Position numbers and translations under genes: made by a program. Shown piece after piece: positions 45,281 to 54,148 of a stretch of DNA of 64,000 nucleotides. The stretch is from Salinigranum rubrum. GTDB lineage: Archaea; Halobacteriota; Halobacteria; Halobacteriales; Haloferacaceae. The notes below the pieces were generated by a model that had not been told where the DNA came from, searched no databases, and saw only the letters and a list, made by a program, of their open reading frames with translations. The stretch is from positions 2,418,001 to 2,482,000 of the forward strand of contig NZ_CP026309.1 of NCBI RefSeq assembly GCF_002906575.1, written 5' to 3'. The first letter of the stretch is position 1, and the number at the start of each line of letters is the position of its first letter.

Positions 45281-45508
45281 CGCGTGCCGGTCGGTGGACA
45301 GAGAGTCGGCGAGGCTGGTGAGACCGTAACGACAGTACTACCGAATGGGTCGCGCGGGGAACAGCGCCGTCCGTCCTGCCCCCCAGGGCTATCCACACCC
45401 GTGACCACGGGACGGGACTGCTCCCACTTCGGACGTGTGGCGGGTCGGACAAAGACGGTACCGCTCGTTCTCAGTCACCTGTAACGAGCGTGGGCCTCTT
45501 CAGGCGGC

Positions 45509-47012
45509 TCAGCCCTTGATGTTGCACACGGGGAAGGTGCGGACCACCGTCTCGCCGATGCCCAGTTCGTCCGAGACGCGGACCACCTCGTCCACGTCCT
45601 TGTAGACGCCGGGGGCCTCCTCCGCCACCGTGGCTCCCGACTGCGCCTTCACGTATATCTGGTTCCGGTCGCGGAGTTCGGACTGAACGTCCCCGCCCCA
45701 GAACTCCTTTTTCGCCTGTGTCCGACTCATCAGTCGCCCCGCGCCGTGGGCGGTCGACCCGAACGAGCGCGCGAGCGACTGCTCACCCCCCGGAGGACGT
45801 ACGACCCCGCGCCCATACTCCCCGGGATGATGACGGGCTGGCCGACGTCGCGGTACGCCGGCGGGACCTCCTCCCGCCCGGCGGGGAACGCCCGCGTCGC
45901 CCCCTTCCGGTGGACGTACAGTTCGCGCTCTTCGGTCCCCACGCCTTCGTCGTAGGCGGTCGGCCTCCCCGCCGAGTCGACGGCCACCTCGTGGACCTCC
46001 TTCTTCGCGATGTTGTGCGCGACGTCGTACAGCAGTTCCATCCCGAGGTCCTCCCAGTCGGTGCCGAAGACGTCGGCGAACACCTCGCGGGTGCGGTGGG
46101 TGATGAGCTGGCGGTTCACCCACGCGAAGTTGATGCAGGCGCACATCGCGCGGTAGTACTCCTCGGCGAGGGGGGACCCGGCCGGCGCGGCGGCGAGTTC
46201 CTTGTCCGGCAACTCGTCGAGGAGGTCCGCGTGCTCCTTCTCGATGCGCCGGAGGTAGTCCGTGCAGGTCTGGTGGCCCAGCCCCCGCGAGCCACAGTGG
46301 ATGAGGACGACGACCTGGTCCTCCTCTAACCCGTAGGCGTCGGCCACGTCCCCCGGAAGACGTCGGTGACGCGCTGCACTTCTAAGAAGTGGTTGCCCGA
46401 CCCGAGCGAGCCGACCTGGTTCTTGCCCCTGTCCTTGGCCTTCTGCGACACCGCCGAGGCGTCGGCCTCGGGCCTGAACCCCTCGTCCTCGCAGTGGGTC
46501 AGGTCCTCCGGGACGGCGTACCCCTTCTCCAGCGCCCACTTGACCCCCTCTTCGAGAATCCGCTCCACCTCGCCCTTCGACGTCTCGACGACCCCGCCGC
46601 CGCCCAGCCCCGAGGGGACGCCGTCGAAGAGGGCGTCGACGAGTTCCTGTTCTCTCCCCTGTACGTCCTCGTAGGAGAGGTCCGTCCGCACCATGCGGAC
46701 GCCGCAGTTTATGTCGTATCCGACACTTCCGGGCGAGATACAGCCCGTCTCGACGTCCGTCGCACCGACGCCTCCCACCGGAAAGCCGTACCCCTGGTGT
46801 CCGTCGGGCATACAGAGCGCGTAGTTCGCGATGCCGGGGAGGTGCGTCGCGTTTCTGAGCTGTGAGAGCGTCTTGTCGTCGCCGATCTGTTCGAGGAGCT
46901 CCTCGCTGGCGAACACCCGCGCGGGGACGTTCATCTCCCCGTGCTTCTCTAGCTCCCAGACGTACTCGTCGACCTGTTCGAGCGTGATGTCGCCGAACTG
47001 GCGTGTGGTCAT
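45509..47012 (-). CDS. rtcB: RNA-splicing ligase RtcB, broken by two frameshifts
   Basis: A conceptual product of about 501 residues that joins 2',3'-cyclic phosphate and 5'-OH RNA ends, for example in tRNA splicing. Motifs occur in all three frame segments: DINCGVRM (Mn ligand Cys), GSGNHFLE, HCGSRGLGHQ, HNIAKKE, GSMGAGSYVL, and AHGAGRLMSR with the guanylylated His. Frame breaks lie at a C run 46350-46354 and at a run of six C 45786-45791 (plus strand). Adding one G on the coding strand at each restores VFRGDVADAYGL and VLRGGEQSLARSF. The span fits two lost bases. Archease, its cofactor, is encoded 1.4 kb upstream. Confidence 0.9.
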
Positions 47013-47087
47013 ACGGAGAGAATCAACGCGTTCGGGGGAAAGCGTTCCGTCCGCGCGCCGCCAGCCACCCCCGGTCCCCGGTTCGCC

Positions 47088-48203
47088 TCAGTCGGCGGCG
47101 CTCGGGGACTCTTCCAGCGGGTCGGGGACCGCATCGGGCACCTCGCGTGCGGCCCACGCGTCGAACGAGAGGGGGCCGGCACCCGTCACGAGGAGCGCGC
47201 TCACCAGACCGAACAGGGAGATGTGCGCGACGACCGGGTCGTCGGGGAGTCCGAAGAGCGTCGTCGTCAGGAGCACGAAGGCGACGCCCGAGAAGAGACG
47301 GGTGAAGACGCCGGCGAGGAGCGCCATCCCCACCGCGGCCTCGACGAGGCCGGCGCCGACGACCCACAGGGCGGGGTCGACCGGCACCACCGCCGTCAGG
47401 TCGTACTTGGCGACGACTGCCAGCGAGTCACCGGGGTTCGCGAGCTTCTGAACCACGCCGAGATAGACGAACGCCACGCCGACCCCCGCGCGGAGGACGA
47501 GCGGGACGTACTCCCGGAAGCCGTCGACGCGTTCGACGAACGGGACGGCCACCCGTCGGTAGAACGGGTCGATCCGCGAGTAGAACGTCCGGCCGTCGTC
47601 GGCCATGCGCGCGACGACCTGGTCGGCGCTCGGGCGGCCGCCGCCGACGAGCGCGATGGCGAGGAAGCCGGGGACGTACTCGAACGCGAGCAGCAGGTCG
47701 GACGAGACGGCGAGCGCGGCGAGGTACACGACGAACCCGAACGCCGCCATCAGCCGGGTTCCGAAGCCGAACAGCAGGCAGAATCCGACGGTGATGCCGA
47801 ACAGGCGGACCAGCGTGGGCGACGCCGGGGCGAACGCCGGTGTGAACAGGTAGCCCGCGAACCCCGCGCCGACGAGCGGGAGGCCGACGCTGAGTCGGAG
47901 CAACCAGGGCAGGAGGTCGCGGTACCCTGCCAGCAACTGCCGCAGCAGGAGGACGTCGTGACGGAGGGGGCGAATCCGAAGATACGCGAGGACGGCGGCG
48001 ACACCGACCGCCGCACCGCCCGCGAGCAGCGCCGCGTTCACCGGCTCCGCGAGCGTCGAGACCAGGAAGCCGAGCGGGTCCATCTCGTCACCGCCGGGCG
48101 TGACGTACTGGACGTGTGCGCGCACAGGAACGGCGACCGTCGCGGAGAGAACGACGGTGAGCAGTGTCGTCGTCCCGGCGAGCCGCGTTCGAGGAGAATC
48201 CAT
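47088..48203 (-). CDS. DoxX-family membrane protein
   Basis: A 371-residue protein with a signal-like first segment and about nine to ten helices. The last third (PLVLRAGVGVAFVYLGVVQK, VGAGLVEAAVGMALLAGVFT, VVAHISLFGLVSALLV) is a DoxX/DoxD-like four-helix unit; the first half may be a degenerate copy. DoxX proteins are linked to quinone or sulfur oxidation in some archaea, but here the electron partners are unknown. The region right before the ATG holds an exact TACT-N7-GAGTA site, the consensus reported for TrmB. Confidence 0.75.
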   Translation of the reverse strand: MDSPRTRLAGTTTLLTVVLSATVAVPVRAHVQYVTPGGDEMDPLGFLVSTLAEPVNAALLAGGAAVGVAAVLAYLRIRPLRHDVLLLRQLLAGYRDLLPWLLRLSVGLPLVGAGFAGYLFTPAFAPASPTLVRLFGITVGFCLLFGFGTRLMAAFGFVVYLAALAVSSDLLLAFEYVPGFLAIALVGGGRPSADQVVARMADDGRTFYSRIDPFYRRVAVPFVERVDGFREYVPLVLRAGVGVAFVYLGVVQKLANPGDSLAVVAKYDLTAVVPVDPALWVVGAGLVEAAVGMALLAGVFTRLFSGVAFVLLTTTLFGLPDDPVVAHISLFGLVSALLVTGAGPLSFDAWAAREVPDAVPDPLEESPSAAD

Positions 48204-48219
48204 TACTCGTATGTGAGTA
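48204..48219. promoter_or_regulatory. Exact TrmB-type site at the DoxX gene start
   Basis: TACT, seven bases, GAGTA (TACTCGTATGTGAGTA) matches the TACT-N7/8-GAGTA motif published for Halobacterium TrmB, and it reads the same way on both strands. It ends one base before the ATG at 48203, so a bound protein would block a leaderless start site. The site is seen directly; binding is inferred. Confidence 0.55.
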
Positions 48220-48367
48220 CTCGACCGACCTAAGCGGCACGGCCCGTTCTCGGTCGGCGAGAAAACTCACGAACGTTCGGTCGCTACAGAGGGACTGCTG
48301 TCAGTCGCTCCGGTATCGACCGCACGACGTCGTGCGGGCGGAGCGGTCACCGTGACCGCAGTCCCGC

Positions 48368-48829
48368 TCACACGTCGAAGACGACGTACGCCACCCAGCC
48401 ATCGGCACCCGGTTCGAGCCGCATCTCGGAGTACGTCACCGCCTTGACGTCACGCGCGTCGACGCGGTCGAAGGGAATGCCGCGCGCGCGGCCGTCGACG
48501 CGCCACACCGGTTCCGCCTCGCCCCCGTCCCCGCTCTCGGGCGCCGACTCCGGCTCGGGCTCGGAGACGACCGCCTCGTTGTCCGCGGGGAGGACGCCGC
48601 GGACGTCGCGCTCGTAGATGAGTTGGTCCAGGTAGTCGAATAGGAGCGCCTCCCGGGACTCGGCCTCGACGGTGAACGTCACCGACTCGTCGTCGTCCGC
48701 GGGCGGGGGCACGTCGTCGCACATCGCCGCCGTGAGCCCGTCGGCGACGGCGGCGAAGACGCCCGAGAGGCTCTCGGCCTCGGCCTCGACGGCGACGTCC
48801 GCGGTGTGGTCGCGGAGTCGAAACGTCAT
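48368..48829 (-). CDS. Archease
   Basis: A 153-residue archease that speeds guanylylation and turnover of RtcB. RLRDHTADVAVEAEAE has the conserved metal Asp, and the end has KAVTYSEMRLEP and VAYVVFDV. A Pro/Glu/Ser insert (about 90-107) is longer than in most archaeal members. It overlaps the DUF502 gene by four bases (48826-48829), an unusual partner. RtcB lies downstream on the same strand after the DoxX gene. Confidence 0.93.
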   Translation of the reverse strand: MTFRLRDHTADVAVEAEAESLSGVFAAVADGLTAAMCDDVPPPADDDESVTFTVEAESREALLFDYLDQLIYERDVRGVLPADNEAVVSEPEPESAPESGDGGEAEPVWRVDGRARGIPFDRVDARDVKAVTYSEMRLEPGADGWVAYVVFDV

Positions 48830-49884
48830 TCGCGTTCCTCCTGTTCGTCGGACTCCCGACCGGTCCGTTCGGCGGGAGGGTCGTCCGTCCGCTCGCGCTC
48901 GTCGTGGGTGCGGTCGGCCCGCTCGGCGGGGGGCGTGTCGGTTCGCTCGCGTGCCTCGCTGGCCCGGTCCGCTTCGCGGGCCGGGCGGGTGGCGTCGGGG
49001 TCGACGTGGTCGTCGTGCCCCCGCTCGGCGAGGTCACGGGGGCGGCCGGCGTGAGCGGGGTCGACATCGGCGCGGTACCGCGCCGTCCGGTCGTGGTCCG
49101 GTCGTCGGTGGAAGGACGTCGCCCGCTCCGGTCGGGTCCGACGGTCGACGGCTTCGCCCGCGGCGAGCGTCCGTATCTCCTCGCCGGAGAGGCCGCCGTC
49201 GAGGTCGGAGTCGGCGATGGCGACGCCGCTCGTGACGATGGTCTGGACGCCCTCCTCGACGGTGAGGTCGACGTCCATCACGCGGTCGGTCGGCAGGTGG
49301 ACGAGGTGGCCGCCCATCACGGGGTTCGGCGCCATCGGGAGGAACATCGTCACCATCTCGTCGTGCGGCGTGGGCTCGGCGAGCGCGTCGGGCGTCTCGG
49401 TCGTGACGAAGCCGAGCGTGTACGACCCTTCGTGGGGGAACTCGACGAGCTTCACCTCGCGGAAGCTCTCCGTGTCAGAGGAGAGGACGACGTCGGACAT
49501 CTGCCGGAAGCTCTCGTAGATGGAGCCGAAGCCGGGAATGCGCGTCGCCGCGCGGTCGAAGTAGTCGACCGCCTGCTCGCCGTACCGCGAGCGCTCGACG
49601 GCGAACCCGACCCCGAAGACGCCACAGAGGACGACCACGGGAATGGCCAGTTCGAGCAGGAGTTCGGCAGAGACGACGAGGCCGGGGACGAGCGTGATCC
49701 GGTTCGAGACCGAAAAGAGCGCGGCGACCAGCGCGAGGTAGCGGTAGAGCGTGTTGAACAGGACGGCGAAGACGAACGTCGTGACGAGGACCGGGACGAC
49801 CACGGCGACGCCCGTGATGAACGATTCGCGGACGACGTCGGTCACGGAGCGGACGGGGGTCCCCGCCTCGGACAGCGGCGCCAT
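48826..49884 (-). CDS. DUF502 membrane protein with long charged tail
   Basis: A 352-residue protein. The N-terminal half is DUF502: two helices (ITGVAVVVPVLVTTFVFAVL, LLLELAIPVVVLCGVFGVGF), then RIPGFGSIYESFRQM and FVTTETPDAL and MVTMFLPMAPNPVMGGHLV. The last 110 residues are Arg/Glu/Asp-rich, without hydrophobic core, and contain a repeated unit (RERTDTPPAER, RERTDDPPAER). DUF502 function is unknown. Its stop overlaps the archease ATG. Confidence 0.85.
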   Translation of the reverse strand: MAPLSEAGTPVRSVTDVVRESFITGVAVVVPVLVTTFVFAVLFNTLYRYLALVAALFSVSNRITLVPGLVVSAELLLELAIPVVVLCGVFGVGFAVERSRYGEQAVDYFDRAATRIPGFGSIYESFRQMSDVVLSSDTESFREVKLVEFPHEGSYTLGFVTTETPDALAEPTPHDEMVTMFLPMAPNPVMGGHLVHLPTDRVMDVDLTVEEGVQTIVTSGVAIADSDLDGGLSGEEIRTLAAGEAVDRRTRPERATSFHRRPDHDRTARYRADVDPAHAGRPRDLAERGHDDHVDPDATRPAREADRASEARERTDTPPAERADRTHDERERTDDPPAERTGRESDEQEERE

Positions 49885-50277
49885 GTGTCGTCCTGTGTCG
49901 GGTGCCTACCAAAGCGTTCCGGGACGTCGGCTCCGATGAAACCACTGTCCGGTCCGTTTCGGCGTCGTGCTGAATACTGGGCGCATCTCGGTCACACGAG
50001 TTCGGAGTGTCGCTCGGAGCGGATGGAAGGCACCGAAGCCCGCTGAGATTACTGTCGAGGGGGCCGACGGAGAGGGCGTGATTCGTTGTTTCCGTAGACT
50101 TATTCGTGTGTGGCCGAACCGTTCACCAACGGATAACACCATCATACTGTGTGTCTGTGCCCCAATCATGAAGGGGCCGCTTGAGCGCCGGAAACCCGGC
50201 AGACGCTCCCTCGTTCTCTTCGCGTGTCTGCTCACGCGGGACGTATCACAGAGTGCTAATGCGTTCCGTGAGCCACT
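49885..50277. other. Gene-free gap with a repeat motif
   Basis: No supported frame. Bases 49967-49985 pair with 422-440. GACTTATTCGTG near 50098 may be a promoter element, but it lies about 175 bases from the next ATG. Confidence 0.4.
49967..49985 (+). repeat. 19-base motif repeated at 422-440
   Basis: GTGCTGAATACTGGGCGCA, two mismatches to the copy at 422-440. Both gaps lie beside lower-GC, accessory-looking sequence. Confidence 0.45.
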
Positions 50278-50625
50278 ATGACCGACCGCAATCCCACCGC
50301 AGACGATAGCAATAGCTCGTCCCACGAGAATGAATCCGAAACAGTCCCACCCGCTCAGCCGTCGAGAGACGTTTTCCGCTCAAAGTACGGCGAGGACGAA
50401 CTCCCCTCGAAAGCCGTTATCTCGGCAGTCTCGGCAGTGACAGGAGTAGAACCGACGGAACTGGAGTGTCTGCACGACAGTATAAACCCCGACACCCTTG
50501 ATACCCTCATGGATGGGCCAGTGGTCATCGGGGACGGCGGGGGGGTTTGCGTCAACTTTCAGTACTCCGGCTACCGTGTGAGTGTTCGGAAACACGGGAG
50601 CATCACCATTCTTGAGAGCGCGTAG
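50278..50625 (+). CDS. HalOD1 output-domain protein
   Basis: A 115-residue protein with a disordered polar N-terminus (1-35) and a HalOD1 domain (about 36-113): LPSKAVISAVSAVTGVEPTE, LECLHDSINPDTLDTLM and GVCVNFQYSGYRVSVR. HalOD1 is a haloarchaeal domain of unknown role, often an output of signal-transduction proteins and here standing alone. Codon use is less GC-biased than in neighbours, so it may be an acquired gene. Confidence 0.85.
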   Translation: MTDRNPTADDSNSSSHENESETVPPAQPSRDVFRSKYGEDELPSKAVISAVSAVTGVEPTELECLHDSINPDTLDTLMDGPVVIGDGGGVCVNFQYSGYRVSVRKHGSITILESA

Positions 50626-51018
50626 GAGCGCAGGTCATGAACGCTCTTCGTCCGAACTGCATGGAAGCACACGGAGAGACGGGGGTCGCGTGAGTTCGAC
50701 AATCCCGATGGTCCGACGTACTCTTCGAACGCCCTGAGTGAGAGAACGAGTGGATGGTGAGCGTCTGACGGCTACGAAGACCAATTGTACCTCGAAGGAC
50801 AGCGCCACTCGTGCTGACTCCATCCTCTGTATGTAGCACGCTGATTGTCTCGATCGAGCAGACCTCAGACACGGTCTGGATGTCGCAAGTGAGGTGTCTC
50901 TCACGGTACGCGGTTCGGGTGGGTGTCGTTCGGCAGGTGAGTGAAACGGGTCCGTTGTACGGGTGGTCGTGCGGGAATCGACGGAACGACGAGGTCCTCC
51001 AAGAAGACCGCATGGCAC

Positions 51019-51098
51019 ACGGGCGCGGTGAAACCGCAGCCCCGCTCCGGGCCGTTCGTTCACTCGCTTCACTCGCTCACGAAGACCTCCCCAGCCGG
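51019..51098 (+). repeat. GC-rich intergenic repeat, copy C
   Basis: It shares a 25-base block with copy A (three mismatches) and CCTCCCCAGCCG with copy B. Between the blocks lies TTCACTCGC-type sequence, also seen in copy B. Confidence 0.5.
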
Positions 51099-51484
51099 TG
51101 CGGCCGGGACGGAGCCCGGCCGCGGCCCTCGCGCGCCGTTTCGCTCGCGGGCTCGCTCACTTCCGCGCGCCGACCGTCGCGAGACAGTGCGGTGGTACGT
51201 GACGTCACGCGGTCCCTCCGCGTGACGCACGCGTGAGGGCTTCGCGGGTGTACCGAGCGAACGGCTCGAAACGGCGGAGCCGCTTCGGTGGGTAACCGAA
51301 CGAGTGTACCGAGTGAGAGTCGGCTAGGGAGGGTGATGTCACACCGCCCCGATGCTCGCGCGGTCCGCTCCGGTCACCGACACGTTCGCAGCAATATCGA
51401 CCTTCCGTACCCGACCGCGACAGACGTTACCGACACACCGAACACCCTTCTCTCCCCGGCTCGACACCGTCGGACGACGACGGA

Positions 51485-51492
51485 GTTATATT
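51485..51492 (+). promoter_or_regulatory. TATA box that fixes the GNAT gene start
   Basis: GTTATATT lies 25-32 bases before the GTG at 51517. With leaderless transcription this supports GTG as the start and not the far-upstream ATG at 51352. Confidence 0.55.
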
Positions 51493-51516
51493 CCATACTC
51501 GTGTACGTGTACGCCA

Positions 51517-51993
51517 GTGAGTGCCACAATCGAGAAACGGGTGGACGGCCCCAACGACGCCACGCACGTCGAGGCCGCGTGGGCGCTCAAAGAGCGGATC
51601 AGGCAGGCCGAAGGCGTCCTGAAGCAGCGGCGCGGCTTCTTCGTCGACGCCTACCGTCGGTCGACGACCCACCTCCTCTTCGACGGCGACGACCTCGTCG
51701 GTTTCGTCTCCGTCCGACGCGACGGCTACATCCTCTTTCTCGCCGTCGCTCCCGAGGCCCGCGGCCAGGGGCTCGGTCGTCGACTCGTCGCCGAAGTCGC
51801 ACAGCACCACCGCTCGGTGACCTGTCACGCCCGGGCGACCAACGAGAACGCTCTCCGCTTCTACGAGCACATCGGCTTCGAGGTCCGACGACGGATCGAC
51901 AACTACTACGAGGACGGCGGCAACGCGTACTACCTCCGCCTCGGGCAGGACGCCTCGTTCCGGGAGCGACTCTCGGAGTTCTTGCGCCGCTGA
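51517..51993 (+). CDS. GNAT-family N-acetyltransferase
   Basis: A 158-residue acetyltransferase. The acetyl-CoA motif A is FLAVAPEARGQGLGRRLVAE (about 71-90), and motif B is RATNENALRFYEHIGFEVRR. It transfers acetyl groups to an amine or protein N-terminus; RimI-like members look similar but the substrate is open. Start: GTG at 51517 (GTGAGTGCCACAATC), supported by the TATA box and by the position of the first strand; the frame upstream has no family resemblance. Confidence 0.8.
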   Translation: MSATIEKRVDGPNDATHVEAAWALKERIRQAEGVLKQRRGFFVDAYRRSTTHLLFDGDDLVGFVSVRRDGYILFLAVAPEARGQGLGRRLVAEVAQHHRSVTCHARATNENALRFYEHIGFEVRRRIDNYYEDGGNAYYLRLGQDASFRERLSEFLRR

Positions 51994-52035
51994 CGCGACG
52001 GAAATTTTATTCGCGGTTCGAGAGTAGCCCGGCGC

Positions 52036-53004
52036 ATGGACGTAGGTGTACTTACCGTTCCGCTCGGTGGCGAGTCGCTCGACGACGCCCTGGCGTATCT
52101 CTCGGGTCTCAGCGTCGGTGCGGTCGAACTCGGCGTCGGCGGGTTCCCCGGCGACGACCACGTCGACCGGCGTGGTCTCCTCGACAGCGAGGACGCCCGG
52201 ACCGAACTGACGGACGCGCTCGACGAACACGGCCTGCGGGTGAGCGCGCTCGCGACACACAACAACCCGCTCCACCCCGACGACGAGCGGGCGGGGGAGG
52301 CCGACGAGGAACTCCGGGAGGCTATCGACCTCGCGGCGGCCCTCGACGTGAACACGGTGACCTGTTTCTCGGGCCTCCCCGCCGGTGGTCCCGACGACGA
52401 GGTGCCGAACTGGATTACGGCACCGTGGCCGACCGAACACGCCGACGCTCACGAGTACCAGTGGGAGGTGGCGACCGACTACTGGGCTGACCTCGCGGAC
52501 CACGCCGCCTCGAAGGCGGTGGACGTCGCCATCGAGATGCACCCCAACATGCTCGTGTACGAGCCACACGGCCTGCTCCGCCTCAGGGAGGCGACGAACG
52601 AGCGCGTCGGGGCGAACTTCGACCCCTCACACCTCTACTGGCAGGGTATCGACGTCACCGAGGCGATTCGGTTCCTGGGCGAACACGACGCCATCCACCA
52701 CGTCCACGCGAAGGACACCAAAGTGTACGAGGCGAACGCGCGCACCAGGGGCGTCCTCGACACCACGGCCTACACCGAGGAAAACGAGAGAGCGTGGCTC
52801 TTCCGAACCGTCGGCTACGGCCACGGCGAGGCCCACTGGAAAGACGTCGTCTCGACCCTGCGGATGGTCGGGTACGACGGTGCCCTCTCCATCGAGCACG
52901 AGGACTCGCTCACCTCCTCGCGCGAGGGACTGGAGAAGGCCGTCGACGTTCTCGGGCGCGCCGTCTTCGAGACCACCCCCGGCGAGGCGTACTGGGCAGA
53001 GTAA
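52036..53004 (+). CDS. Sugar phosphate isomerase/epimerase (AP-endonuclease-2-like TIM barrel)
   Basis: A 322-residue TIM-barrel protein of the IolE/xylose-isomerase-like class. Metal-ligand positions appear as VDVAIEMHPN (Glu), GANFDPSHLYWQG (Asp/His), HHVHAKDTKVY (His) and LSIEHED (Glu). Members isomerise or epimerise ketoses or inositols. The stop TAA overlaps the ATG of the Gfo/Idh gene by one base, so both enzymes are made together and probably act in one sugar or inositol pathway. TTTTATTC (about 52004-52011) is the TATA box. Confidence 0.9.
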   Translation: MDVGVLTVPLGGESLDDALAYLSGLSVGAVELGVGGFPGDDHVDRRGLLDSEDARTELTDALDEHGLRVSALATHNNPLHPDDERAGEADEELREAIDLAAALDVNTVTCFSGLPAGGPDDEVPNWITAPWPTEHADAHEYQWEVATDYWADLADHAASKAVDVAIEMHPNMLVYEPHGLLRLREATNERVGANFDPSHLYWQGIDVTEAIRFLGEHDAIHHVHAKDTKVYEANARTRGVLDTTAYTEENERAWLFRTVGYGHGEAHWKDVVSTLRMVGYDGALSIEHEDSLTSSREGLEKAVDVLGRAVFETTPGEAYWAE

Positions 53005-54125
53005 TGACGGAGGAACTCACCGTCGGCGTCCTCGGCTACCGGTTCATGGGGAAGGCACACTCGAACGCCCTGGCGCGCCTGCCAATGTTCTTCCCCGACG
53101 CCCCGGACGTCGACCGGCACACGCTCGTCGGACGCGACGAAGCGGCGCTGGCTGAGGCCGCCGACCGCTTCGGCTTCTCGCAGGTCGAAACGGACTGGCG
53201 CGACGTGGTCGACGAGGTGGACGTCTTCTACAACCTCGGCCCGAACCACCTCCACGCCGAACCCTCTATCGCGGCGCTGGAGGCGGGCGCGCACGTCTTC
53301 TGCGAGAAACCGCTCGCGCCGACCCTGGCGGAGGCCGAAGAGATGTACGAGGCGGCGCAGTCTTCGAACCGAGTCGCCGGCTGTGCGTTCAACTACCGGT
53401 TCGTCCCCGCCATCCGGTACGCGAAGGGCCTCATCGACGACGGCGAACTCGGCCAGATACACCACGTCCGGGGGCGCTACCTGCAGGACTGGCTGGCCGA
53501 CCCCGACGCGGAGTGGTCGTGGCGCAACTCGAAGGAGTTGGCAGGCAGCGGGGCGCTCGGTGATCTCGGCGCGCACACCCTCGACCTCGCGCGCTTCCTC
53601 GTGGGGGACGCCGCGGGCGACCTGACGCGACTCTCGGGGCACCTCCGGACGTTCGTCGACGAGCGACCCACGGGCGACGGCGAGACCAAGCCCGTGACGG
53701 TCGACGACGCGTACACGGCGCAGGCCGAGTACGAGAACGGGGCCGTCGGAACGTTCGAGGCCTCGCGGTTCGCCACGGGCCACAAGAACGACCACACCAT
53801 CGAGATTCACGGCTCCGAGGGGAGCCTCGAGTTCTCGCTCGAACGGTTGAACGAACTGGAGTACAAGTCGAGCGAGAGTCGAGGGTACGAGACGATTCTC
53901 GTCACGGACGGCTCGGACCCGTACATCGACCACTGGTGGCCGCCGGGGCACGTCATCGGCTGGGAGCACACGTTCGTCCACGAGAACTACGAGTTCCTCT
54001 CCGCGATTGCGGAGGGCGAGGAGTTCCACCCCTCGTTCGCCGACGCCTACGAGGTACAGAGAGTGCTGGACGCCATCGAGCGGTCGGACGAGCGCGGCGA
54101 GTGGGTCGAGGTCGACCGCGACTGA
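53004..54125 (+). CDS. Gfo/Idh/MocA-family oxidoreductase
   Basis: A 373-residue sugar or inositol dehydrogenase. The Rossmann motif is GVLGYRFMGKAHSNAL, the catalytic Lys lies in FCEKPLAPTLAEA, and DLGAHTLDLARFL is the second conserved motif. It is larger than the paralogue at 31059-32132 and has FATGHKNDHTIEIHGSEGSL, typical of this subgroup. It is the second gene of a tight two-gene operon with the TIM-barrel isomerase. Confidence 0.9.
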   Translation: MTEELTVGVLGYRFMGKAHSNALARLPMFFPDAPDVDRHTLVGRDEAALAEAADRFGFSQVETDWRDVVDEVDVFYNLGPNHLHAEPSIAALEAGAHVFCEKPLAPTLAEAEEMYEAAQSSNRVAGCAFNYRFVPAIRYAKGLIDDGELGQIHHVRGRYLQDWLADPDAEWSWRNSKELAGSGALGDLGAHTLDLARFLVGDAAGDLTRLSGHLRTFVDERPTGDGETKPVTVDDAYTAQAEYENGAVGTFEASRFATGHKNDHTIEIHGSEGSLEFSLERLNELEYKSSESRGYETILVTDGSDPYIDHWWPPGHVIGWEHTFVHENYEFLSAIAEGEEFHPSFADAYEVQRVLDAIERSDERGEWVEVDRD

Positions 54126-54148
54126 GCTCAGGTCGGTCGACCGGCGTG

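Larger units (their letters stand above)
50626..51516. other. Long gene-free stretch with a GC-rich dispersed repeat
   Basis: Bases 50626-51000 are less GC-rich and hold no credible frame. Bases 51010-51345 belong to the intergenic repeat family: ACGGGCGCGGTGAAACCGCA (from 51019) pairs with 25700, CCTCCCCAGCCG (51087-51098) with 27978. The GNAT promoter starts near 51485. Confidence 0.5.

Noticed and set aside
50626-51000. Possible transposase remnant upstream of the GNAT gene
   Set aside because: Sequence is less GC-rich, but no frame gave a recognisable transposase motif such as DDE or HUH residues.
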